From NCBI GenBank assembly GCA_024641805.1, contig JAHECJ010000075.1, positions 1 through 8,088 of the forward strand: a DNA stretch of 8,088 nt, written 5' to 3'. Both the position numbers and the translations under genes were made by a program. The DNA is from Desulfococcus sp. GTDB lineage: Bacteria; Desulfobacterota; Desulfobacteria; Desulfobacterales; Desulfosalsimonadaceae. The notes beneath the pieces were generated by a model. That model saw nothing but the letters and a program-made list of their open reading frames with translations, ran no database searches and had not been told where the DNA came from. Positions 1-6,045 of this stretch are shown here, piece by piece; position 1 is the first letter of the stretch, and each line of letters opens with the position of its first letter.

Positions 1-862
1 TTTCGCCACTGTCCGGAAAGATGACGACAATGGTTCCCTCCGTCATTTCCGCAGCCTTCTTCGCCGCAATCACCATGGCGGCACCACTGCTCATCCCGAC
101 AAACAGCCCCTCTTCTTTTCCCAGGCGCCGGGTCATTTCAAACTCGTCTTCATCATCGATATTGATTATCTCATCAATCACACGTTTATCGAATATTTCA
201 GGCCGATAGGCTTCTTTTAAATTTTTTAACCCCTGAATTTTATGGCCGAGATATGGCTCCACCCCGATGATTTTTATGTTGGGATCGACTTCCCGAAAAC
301 GCCTGGCGACCCCGATGACGGTACCGGTGGTTCCGATGGTTGCCACAAAAGCGGAAATCTTCCCGTCGGTCTGACGGATGATCTCTTCCGCAGTCCCTGA
401 ATAATGAGCCCTCCAGTTTGCCTCATTGTTGTATTGATCGGTCATAAAGTAACGATCCGGATTTTCGCGAACAATCCGGTAGACTTCTTCAATCGCCCCG
501 TCGGTTCCCAAATGGCCGGGGGTTAATAGAATTTCCGCTCCCCGGGCGGCCAAAATTTTACGCCGCTCTATACTGACGGCCTCCGACATGGCCAGGAGCA
601 GCCGATACCCTTTGATTGAGCATATCATGGCCAGGCCGATTCCGGTATTGCCGCTGGTGGCCTCGATGACAATTTTATCATGCGTCAGCGCGCCTGATTT
701 TTCACCATTTTCAATCATGGACAAGGCCGGCCGGTCTTTGATGGAACCCCCGGGATTCACATATTCAATCTTTGCCAGAATCTTAACCCTGGGGTTCGGA
801 TTCAGGCGCTTGATTTCAACCAGTGGCGTGTTACCGATGGCATTCAAAATCGAGTGATGCAT
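1..862 (-). CDS. cysM: Cysteine synthase (CysM/CysK-type O-acetylserine sulfhydrylase), 3' end missing
   Basis: This PLP enzyme makes L-cysteine from O-acetylserine and sulfide (or thiosulfate in CysM) in the cytoplasm. The reverse strand reads open from the ATG at 862 to the window edge, giving 287 residues. Visible motifs are NPGGSIKDR at residues 36-44 with the Schiff-base lysine K42, the substrate loop TSGNTG at 69-74, the PLP-phosphate loop GTTGT at 177-181, and SSGAA near 258. The visible part stops at PDSGE, just where the family's conserved C-terminal DSGERY/PSSGERY motif sits, so a 300-residue family member would lack only a short tail here. GTTGT and DQYNNEANWRAHY resemble CysM more than CysK (GTGGT), but the K/M split is not firm. 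A good ribosome binding site (GAGGAAA, complement of 868-874) precedes the ATG. The gene lies 45 nt downstream of tmk on the same strand, so co-transcription is likely. A C-terminal fusion beyond the edge cannot be excluded. Confidence 0.9.
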   Translation of the reverse strand, partial: MHHSILNAIGNTPLVEIKRLNPNPRVKILAKIEYVNPGGSIKDRPALSMIENGEKSGALTHDKIVIEATSGNTGIGLAMICSIKGYRLLLAMSEAVSIERRKILAARGAEILLTPGHLGTDGAIEEVYRIVRENPDRYFMTDQYNNEANWRAHYSGTAEEIIRQTDGKISAFVATIGTTGTVIGVARRFREVDPNIKIIGVEPYLGHKIQGLKNLKEAYRPEIFDKRVIDEIINIDDEDEFEMTRRLGKEEGLFVGMSSGAAMVIAAKKAAEMTEGTIVVIFPDSGE

Positions 863-907
863 TCAAATTTCCTCAGGCTTATATAAATGATCGATCAATA
901 AATGAGC

Positions 908-1567
908 TTATTTAAAACTTCCCAAGCTGTCTCTGTTTCTCAGACTTTTTTCGAGCTGTCCGAGAATAATGTCCCTGACGTGTGACGGGTCCCCGGAAGC
1001 ATCCACAACGACAAAACGGTTCGGTTCCTGGCGGGCGATTTCCAGGTATCCGTTACGGATGCTTTCATGGAACTGAAGTTTTTCATTTTCAAACCGGGTT
1101 TCCGATTCAGACCGAGAACCATTCCGGATCTGTTTCCAGGCACGTTTAAGCCCGATTTCAGGATCAAGATCAAGAATAAAAGTAATATCCGGCGCAAGCC
1201 CACCCAGAACCAGGCTGTTTAACTGCCGGATCAGGGAAAGATCAATCCCCCGGGTGAATCCCTGATAAACCGTTGTCGAATCATGAAACCGGTCGCATAT
1301 CACGATGCGGCCGGATTCGATCATGGGCTTGATGACTTCCTGAATATGCTGTACACGGTCGGCGGCATACAGCAGAAGTTCAGTAAACGGATGTATATTA
1401 TTATTTTGCGGATCCAGCAGAATGGATCGGATCTTCGCTCCAAGTACTGTACCGCCGGGTTCTTTGGTAATGAAATAATCGTGCCCCGATTTCTGGAGAT
1501 ATGCCGCAATGTAATCTATTTGGGTTGTTTTGCCAGACCCTTCAATTCCTTCAAGTGTGATCAGCAT
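908..1567 (-). CDS. tmk: Thymidylate kinase (dTMP kinase)
   Basis: This enzyme phosphorylates dTMP to dTDP with ATP, an essential step of dTTP synthesis. The product is 219 residues, normal for bacterial Tmk (about 205-215). The P-loop GIEGSGKTT spans residues 7-15 with K13. EPGGT at 36-40 and DRFHDSTTVYQG at 92-103 (the DRY-type dTMP-binding motif, here DRF) follow, then LDLDPEIGLKRA at 132-143. The P-loop lacks an internal arginine, and the LID stretch around 148-160 carries several arginines, which matches the E. coli-like type II enzymes. A TAG stop in the same frame directly precedes the ATG, so this is the first possible start. The ribosome binding site is weak (only a GGAT-like stretch). 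The gene is transcribed away from lptD and towards the cysteine synthase. In many bacteria tmk sits beside holB; here holB is about 3.5 kb away on the other strand. Confidence 0.96.
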   Translation of the reverse strand: MLITLEGIEGSGKTTQIDYIAAYLQKSGHDYFITKEPGGTVLGAKIRSILLDPQNNNIHPFTELLLYAADRVQHIQEVIKPMIESGRIVICDRFHDSTTVYQGFTRGIDLSLIRQLNSLVLGGLAPDITFILDLDPEIGLKRAWKQIRNGSRSESETRFENEKLQFHESIRNGYLEIARQEPNRFVVVDASGDPSHVRDIILGQLEKSLRNRDSLGSFK

Positions 1568-1772
1568 CTAAAAATCCGTTATTCAAATGATCCGATGAGT
1601 TAATATTGCCCGGAAAAACAACAATTAAAAATCTGTGCCTGCCAGAACCTGTCATTTTCTCAAATTAAATGCCATACTTTACTTTGACATCTATGGTAAT
1701 TTTTATTTTAATTTCAAATAATTAAATATCAAAAACTCAACTTTAATATTATGTTTTAACTCGCATGCCGAT

Positions 1773-1847
1773 ATAAAACCGGCTCATTGGTTTAGGTATC
1801 CGACCCACTTGATACCCGACCATCCTTATTTATATTGCCGGTTTTAT
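1773..1847. repeat. Nested inverted repeat (11-bp perfect outer arms, 6-bp inner arms)
   Basis: The outer arms are ATAAAACCGGC (1773-1783) and GCCGGTTTTAT (1837-1847), perfectly complementary over 11 bp and separated by 53 nt. Inside them, GGTATC (1795-1800) and GATACC (1811-1816) form a second stem with a 10-nt loop. The word CCGACC also occurs twice in the interior (1800-1805 and 1816-1821). The arrangement could fold as a hairpin on a hairpin in either transcript, or be a protein-binding or recombination site. There is no T-run of terminator type after either outer arm. The pairing is read directly; the function is unknown. Confidence 0.55.
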
Positions 1848-1971
1848 CCTCAAGAACAACACTTAAATAGATGCTGCCATCCTTTTCCCGGACGATGACT
1901 TTATCCGTCAATATAAAATATAAGCTATAATTCCGGATTAATATGGCTGGCGAATATTGTTTTTTTACTTT
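1792..1971 (-). other. Short open stretch without a proper start; possible gene remnant
   Basis: On the reverse strand 59 sense codons lie between a TGA (1974-1972) and a TAA (1794-1792). No ATG or GTG occurs in frame; the only start-like codon is a TTG at 1911 with no ribosome binding site, which would leave 39 residues. The second half reads like ordinary protein (VIVREKDGSIYLSVVLEDK, then TGNINKDGRVSSGSDT) with codons similar to the neighbours, while the first half is AT-rich and does not. It could be the 3' end of a decayed gene or chance. I recognise no family, and its 3' part overlaps the nested inverted repeat. Confidence 0.15.
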
Positions 1972-1993
1972 TCACCGTGCCTGATTCCGATTT

Positions 1994-2055
1994 TTGACAG
2001 GATTGCCATATATCCTTAAATACTTGACTTTTTGAGCTGTTCAGGTTTTTATACT
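1994..2055 (+). promoter_or_regulatory. Candidate promoter region for lptD
   Basis: TTGACA at 1994-1999 is a perfect sigma70 -35 box, followed 17 nt later by the poor -10 candidate TAAATA (2017-2022). A second -35-like box TTGACT (2024-2029) is followed by TTTATA at 18 nt (2048-2053) or TATACT at 20 nt (2050-2055). Either would leave a leader of roughly 200 nt before the lptD ATG. The 13 nt at 2021-2033 recur exactly before the HU-family gene. Spacing and -10 quality are imperfect, so this is tentative. Confidence 0.25.
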
Positions 2056-2130
2056 GGAATTTTATGACGCCTTCAAGGTATTATTCCGTAAATAAATGAA
2101 TTAGGCTGAATCAAATAAACATAATGCCTT

Positions 2131-2153
2131 GGCTAAATCCTGTCCCTTTAGCT
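2131..2153. repeat. Short hairpin containing a CCTGTCCC loop
   Basis: GCTAAA (2132-2137) pairs with TTTAGC (2147-2152) across a 9-nt loop, TCCTGTCCC, and one more G-T wobble closes the base. There is no T-run after it, so it is not a standard terminator. The GGGACAGG/CCTGTCCC core resembles motifs I associate with REP-like repeats scattered in proteobacterial intergenic DNA, but one copy in this window cannot establish that. Confidence 0.2.
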
Positions 2154-2257
2154 TACAAAAAATGATTAGCGACTGAATATCAAAAAAATTTAATGAGCCA
2201 CTGAAAATTTGAATTACCTTTAAATCTCAATATTAATAATCGGTGTAGACCCGCTTC

Positions 2258-4540
2258 ATGTCCGCTTCAAAAAACAAAAAACTGGCGACCGCCCGGAAGT
2301 TGTGGTGCATTTTGGTCTACCTGATAATTCGTTTCCTTATCCCGACACCAGTCATATCGCTTGCCGGCACCCCCTTGGAAAAAGGCCTCGTCGGGGGCGA
2401 AACCCCCTGGCATATTTCCGCACAAACAATTACGTACAACCGGGAAACCGATATATATACCGCCACCGGGGATGTGAAAATTACCAAAGACGATAAAACG
2501 CTGACCGCCCAGTTGATTCGATACAACCAGGCCACGATGGAAGCGGACGCCAACGGCAATTTTCTCCTGATTGCGGGGAAAGATACCCTTAAAGGGGACC
2601 AGATCGTTATCAATCTGAAAACAGGTATCGGCACCATATATAATGGCAGTATATTCATTGAGAAAAGTCATTTTTATATTAAAGGCGACAAAATCCTTAA
2701 AACCGGGGAAACTTCATACAAAATTGAGAATGGCAGTGTTACAACATGCGATGGAGACATTCCTCCCTGGCGGATTACCGGAAAGGAAGTCGACATTACC
2801 ATTGAGGAATACGGCACGATCCATAATGCCGAATTCTGGACCAAAAACGTACCGGTGTTCTATGTTCCTTACCTGGTTTTTCCGGTGAACATAAAAAGAA
2901 AATCAGGCCTGCTCCCCCCCCAAATGGGATACTCGTCACGAAACGGATTCGAATTCATTCAACCCTTCTTCTGGGCGATTAACGACAGTTCCGATTCAAC
3001 ATTTTATTTTCACCACATCCAGGAAAGAGGTGAAATGTTCGGTGCGGAATCCCGGTACGCGTTAAGCCCGCTGTCAAAAGGAACGATGATGATTGACAGC
3101 CTGAATGACCGCCAGGTGGACAACGGAATCGGCGACTCCAGCCAGAAATGGGGTTACACAAATGATGTGTATCTAAGAAAAAATACCGACCGCTACTGGT
3201 TCAGGATGAAACTCGACCAGGAACTGCCTCAGGATTTTACATCCAAGCTAGACATTGACATTGTCAGCGATCAGGATTATCTCACTGAATTTACATCCGG
3301 TTACACGGGCTATGATGCCACAAAAGAATATTTTGAATCTGAATTCGGCCGTGACATTGATGAGCAGAACGACAACGTTCGTGAAAACAGCTTCATCATC
3401 AATAAAATCTGGACCCAGTATAGCTTCAACGCAGAGCTGCTATGGTATGACAACGTGATCGACCGGCGTCATAAAGATACGAATCCGACCCTGCAGCAAC
3501 TGCCCGCCATTACGTTTGACGCATTAAAGCAGCCTGTTTTAAGTAATCTACTGTTCATGGATATGGATTCCGGATATTCAAACTTTTACAGGCAGGACGG
3601 TATCACTGGTCAGAGGATCGACCTTCACCCGAGAGTCTATCTTCCAATGCATTTTGAAAACTATTTTACATTCGAACCTTCGGCGGGGTTCCGGCAAACC
3701 GCATGGTATCTGAATCGGGAAAACACGGAACCGGCAGGCCCGGATGAGGATGACTACCAGCATCGGGAGCTTTACGATTTGAGAGCCGAACTCTCCACGG
3801 ACCTTTTTCATGTTTATCCGGTGGACGGGACATCGGTGCAGAAGATTAAGCATACCCTGATCCCGAGACTGACATATTCCTATATTCCTGACTTGGATCA
3901 TACGGACTATCCACATTTTGATGATACTGACCGAATCGATCCGGAAAACCTCATGACGTTTTCATTAACCAACCTCCTGATATCAAAATCCCATAACCCG
4001 GAAACGGGGGATGCGAATGTTCCCGCAAAAATCAACGGTCAAACACAAACCCTGGATTCATACAATCAGTTCTTGTGGTTTAAGATCGAACAATCATACG
4101 ATTTCATAAAGGCCAATGAACCCGGAGAAAAACCGTTTAATCCATTGTATGCGGAACTGAATCTGACCCCTGCCGAACTGCTGACCCTCCACGCGGAAAC
4201 GGAATGGGACCATGAGAGCGGCAACTTCACGACATTTAATACTTACCTTCAAATGAAAAACAGCCGCAAAGACCACCTGACCGTCGAACACCGGTATACC
4301 CGCGATACCAGCCAGTCCATTTCACTGGATTTTAACGGCGGATTAACCGACACCATCCGGATTTTGGGCAACTACGAAAAAAATCTGGAAGATGGAAAAA
4401 GTATCGAATCCGGATTGGGATGCCTTTATCAGGCCCAGTGCTGGTCATTTGAAACTTTTTATAAAATCAAAGAAGATGACCGGCAAATTGGATTCATGGT
4501 CACTCTGAAAGGTCTTGCAGAAATTGGAAGCGGCCTGTAA
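2258..4540 (+). CDS. lptD: LPS-assembly protein LptD (outer-membrane LPS translocon barrel)
   Basis: LptD, with the lipoprotein LptE, inserts lipopolysaccharide into the outer leaflet of the outer membrane at the end of the Lpt bridge. The product has 760 residues, close to the family size (E. coli 784). Residues 1-36 look like a signal peptide: a basic start, a hydrophobic stretch at about 16-35, and a probable cut after S-L-A36. Residues about 50-150 form the periplasmic LptA/OstA-like beta-jellyroll (WHISAQTITYNRE, GDVKITKDDKTLTA). Then comes the LptD signature: SVTTCDGDIPPWRI (160-173), NVPVFYVPYLVFPV (197-210) and KSGLLPPQMGYSSRNG (215-230). The rest is a long Tyr/Phe-rich, strand-alternating barrel. 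Mature cysteines are C164, C722 and C728. A TAG lies in frame just upstream of the ATG at 2258, so no longer start exists, but no Shine-Dalgarno is visible. It appears monocistronic: tmk is divergent, and 181 nt with a new promoter candidate follow. Confidence 0.96.
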   Translation: MSASKNKKLATARKLWCILVYLIIRFLIPTPVISLAGTPLEKGLVGGETPWHISAQTITYNRETDIYTATGDVKITKDDKTLTAQLIRYNQATMEADANGNFLLIAGKDTLKGDQIVINLKTGIGTIYNGSIFIEKSHFYIKGDKILKTGETSYKIENGSVTTCDGDIPPWRITGKEVDITIEEYGTIHNAEFWTKNVPVFYVPYLVFPVNIKRKSGLLPPQMGYSSRNGFEFIQPFFWAINDSSDSTFYFHHIQERGEMFGAESRYALSPLSKGTMMIDSLNDRQVDNGIGDSSQKWGYTNDVYLRKNTDRYWFRMKLDQELPQDFTSKLDIDIVSDQDYLTEFTSGYTGYDATKEYFESEFGRDIDEQNDNVRENSFIINKIWTQYSFNAELLWYDNVIDRRHKDTNPTLQQLPAITFDALKQPVLSNLLFMDMDSGYSNFYRQDGITGQRIDLHPRVYLPMHFENYFTFEPSAGFRQTAWYLNRENTEPAGPDEDDYQHRELYDLRAELSTDLFHVYPVDGTSVQKIKHTLIPRLTYSYIPDLDHTDYPHFDDTDRIDPENLMTFSLTNLLISKSHNPETGDANVPAKINGQTQTLDSYNQFLWFKIEQSYDFIKANEPGEKPFNPLYAELNLTPAELLTLHAETEWDHESGNFTTFNTYLQMKNSRKDHLTVEHRYTRDTSQSISLDFNGGLTDTIRILGNYEKNLEDGKSIESGLGCLYQAQCWSFETFYKIKEDDRQIGFMVTLKGLAEIGSGL

Positions 4541-4642
4541 ACATATGCCTTGTCACTCATTATCAAAGTATTTTGAAAAAGCGCAGATCGGCGCCTGAAT
4601 TTTCGGGCCAAAATACCCGTCAAAAAAATATTGCATAACTAC

Positions 4643-4671
4643 TTGACTTTTTATAAATTTGCATTTAATTA
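4643..4671 (+). promoter_or_regulatory. Candidate sigma70 promoter for the HU-holB-ricT-metG run
   Basis: TTGACT (4643-4648) matches the -35 consensus at five of six positions. AT-rich -10 candidates follow: TTTAAT (4664-4669, 15-nt spacer) or TAATTA (4666-4671, 17-nt spacer). It lies about 50-75 nt before the HU-family ATG and downstream of lptD, a sensible place for an operon promoter. The 13 nt TACTTGACTTTTT (4640-4652) are identical to 2021-2033 upstream of lptD. Confidence 0.4.
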
Positions 4672-4711
4672 AAAATATTATTAACACATTTGATCCCAAG
4701 AGAATAATTTT

Positions 4712-4717
4712 AGGAGG
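4712..4717 (+). promoter_or_regulatory. Strong Shine-Dalgarno fixing the HU-family start
   Basis: AGGAGG sits 4 nt before the ATG at 4722. It decides the start: an in-frame TTG at 4659 would add 21 residues that do not belong to the HU fold and has no ribosome binding site. It is the best ribosome binding site in the window, in keeping with an abundant nucleoid protein. Confidence 0.8.
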
Positions 4718-4721
4718 CAAT

Positions 4722-4997
4722 ATGAACAAACTGGAACTTATTTCAGCATTAAAGAAAGAAGCTGATATTTCGAAATCTGAAGCAGCAAAAATTGTCCAAA
4801 TATTCTTTGATTCGATGTCGGAAGCTCTGATTGATCAGGAAAGGATTGAAATCAGAGGCCTTTGCAGCTTTTTTGTAAAAAATTACAAAAGCTATGTGGG
4901 CAGAAATCCGAAAACCGGCGAAAAAGTTCTCATCAATCCTAAAAGGCTCCCATTTTTTAAATGCGGGAAAGAGCTCAGGGAACGCGTTAACAAATAA
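4722..4997 (+). CDS. HU/IHF-family DNA-binding protein
   Basis: A small nucleoid protein that bends DNA as a dimer. The product has 91 residues, the standard HU/IHF length. The N-terminal helices (MNKLELISALKKEADISKSE, 1-20) are followed by the dimer core. The DNA-gripping beta-arm carries the family signature GRNPKTGEKVLINPK (60-74) with the intercalating proline P63 in RNP, and the closing PFFKCGKELRERV spans 77-89. Two cysteines, C48 (GLCSF where GFGSF is usual) and C81 (FKCGK), are notable. Whether it is HU or an IHF subunit cannot be settled from sequence alone; deltaproteobacteria carry several paralogues. It is probably the first gene of the run with holB, which starts 29 nt after the stop codon. 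Confidence 0.93.
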   Translation: MNKLELISALKKEADISKSEAAKIVQIFFDSMSEALIDQERIEIRGLCSFFVKNYKSYVGRNPKTGEKVLINPKRLPFFKCGKELRERVNK

Positions 4998-5026
4998 AAA
5001 CATCGCTTGAACATACGGAAAGATTT

Positions 5027-6040
5027 GTGCCCGGCTTTGCATCCCTGGTTGATCAAAAACGGCCAGTCCGATTATTAACCGCTGCCCTTTCCAGTGGCAA
5101 TCTTCCCCATGCCTTCCTTTTTACAGGCTTAGAAGGAATTGGAAAAAAAACTGCTGCCATGACATTTGCCATGGCATGCAATTGTTTTGACCTGCAGGGG
5201 GATTCCCGGGCCGAAAAACCTGAATCGCGTTTGATTGAACCCTGCGGGCGATGCCGTTCCTGCAAAAAAATTATTTCCGGCAATCACCCGGATATAATTT
5301 GGGTCAGACCGTCCGGAGAGATGATCAAGGTCGATCAGATACGGGCATTATGCAGTAAACTGGTGCTAAAACCATACGAAGCGTCCAAACGCTTTGCAAT
5401 TATAACGGATGCGGAAAAATTAAATCCGGAAGCCGGGAATACGCTTTTAAAAACACTTGAGGAACCTCCTGAACATACCGTTTTTATCCTGACGGCGTTG
5501 CAGGCGTCAAACATATTACCGACAATCGTTTCCAGATGCCAGCAGATCCGTTTCAATCCAATCGCCCTCCCTTCGATACAAACATATATTGAGAAGACTC
5601 ACGGACTGGAACCAGCAATGGCTTATATCATTGCCTCCATGGCCGGGGGCAGCATCACGTGTGCCGAATCGATGACAAAATCGAACTGGATCGAAAAACG
5701 GAACTGGATTATTGATGAAATGGAAGCACTGCCGGCACGGCCGATTAATTTAAGCCTTGCCTTTTCAGAGGCATTGTCAAAAAATAAAGAATGGCTGTTT
5801 ACCGCATTCGGAATAATGAAGAACTGGTTTCGGGATATTGTTGTTTATCAATACGCACCGGATCAAATAATCAATAAAGATTTATCAGAACAGATTAAAA
5901 CCGCTTCAAAAAAAACAAATGTCAACTCATTGACATTAAAAATAAAGGCGATTGAAAAAGCAGAGCGTGACATTAAATACAACTCGAATTTACGGCTCAC
6001 ATTGGATTCGCTGATAATCACGCTCTCTAAAGGATATTGA
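5027..6040 (+). CDS. holB: DNA polymerase III subunit delta' (clamp-loader subunit)
   Basis: Delta' is the stator subunit of the clamp loader that places the beta sliding clamp on primed DNA. The product has 337 residues, like E. coli HolB (334). The N-terminus (FASLVDQKRPVRLL ... LPHAFLFTGLEGIGKKTAA) is typical. The P-loop G34-LEGIG-K40 is followed by K41 rather than Ser/Thr. A zinc module is formed by C73, C76, C79 (CGRCRSC) and C51 or C53. FAIITDAEKLN (123-133) is the Walker B region, NTLLKTLEEPPEHTVFILTA at 138-157 and SRC at 169-171 (arginine-finger motif) follow. The first ATG in frame would remove the P-loop, so the GTG at 5027 is used; GGAA(AG) at 5017-5022 is its ribosome binding site. 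The stop lies 5 nt before the ricT ATG, indicating one operon. Confidence 0.95.
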   Translation: MPGFASLVDQKRPVRLLTAALSSGNLPHAFLFTGLEGIGKKTAAMTFAMACNCFDLQGDSRAEKPESRLIEPCGRCRSCKKIISGNHPDIIWVRPSGEMIKVDQIRALCSKLVLKPYEASKRFAIITDAEKLNPEAGNTLLKTLEEPPEHTVFILTALQASNILPTIVSRCQQIRFNPIALPSIQTYIEKTHGLEPAMAYIIASMAGGSITCAESMTKSNWIEKRNWIIDEMEALPARPINLSLAFSEALSKNKEWLFTAFGIMKNWFRDIVVYQYAPDQIINKDLSEQIKTASKKTNVNSLTLKIKAIEKAERDIKYNSNLRLTLDSLIITLSKGY

Positions 6041-6045
6041 AATAT

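Larger units (their letters stand above)
1568..2257. other. Long AT-rich intergenic region between divergent tmk and lptD
   Basis: About 690 nt without a recognisable gene lie between the starts of tmk (minus) and lptD (plus), so promoters for both directions should be here. The sequence is clearly more AT-rich than its flanks, except for a stretch around 1760-1910. I see a nested inverted repeat (1773-1847), TTGAC-type promoter-like boxes (1994-2055), a short hairpin (2131-2153) and a 13-nt imperfect direct repeat (2168-2180 and 2196-2208, two mismatches). There is also a minus-strand open stretch of 59 codons (1795-1971). No tRNA, no CRISPR repeats and no transposase remnants are evident. 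It could hold a small RNA, a decayed gene, or only regulatory sequence. Confidence 0.8.

Noticed and set aside
588..857. Plus-strand frames of 62-106 codons across the tmk and cysteine synthase genes
   Set aside because: They are antisense to clearly conserved enzymes and carry no motif of their own.
1684..1712. TTGACA at 1684 with TTTAAT 17 nt later as a plus-strand promoter
   Set aside because: It would need a leader of about 550 nt to reach lptD and lies in very AT-rich DNA where such matches are common. It is not supported well enough to list as a feature.
2267..2671. Minus-strand frames opposite the start of lptD
   Set aside because: They are antisense to the signal peptide and jellyroll of lptD, with no recognisable domain.
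4585..4630. Possible terminator after lptD (GC-rich stretch with GGCGCC and GGGCC)
   Set aside because: A short bulged stem can be drawn, but no T-run follows on the plus strand, so it does not meet the pattern of an intrinsic terminator.
4659..4721. TTG start adding 21 residues to the HU-family protein
   Set aside because: It has no ribosome binding site, it falls inside the candidate promoter, and the extra residues do not fit the HU fold; AGGAGG directly before the ATG at 4722 decides.
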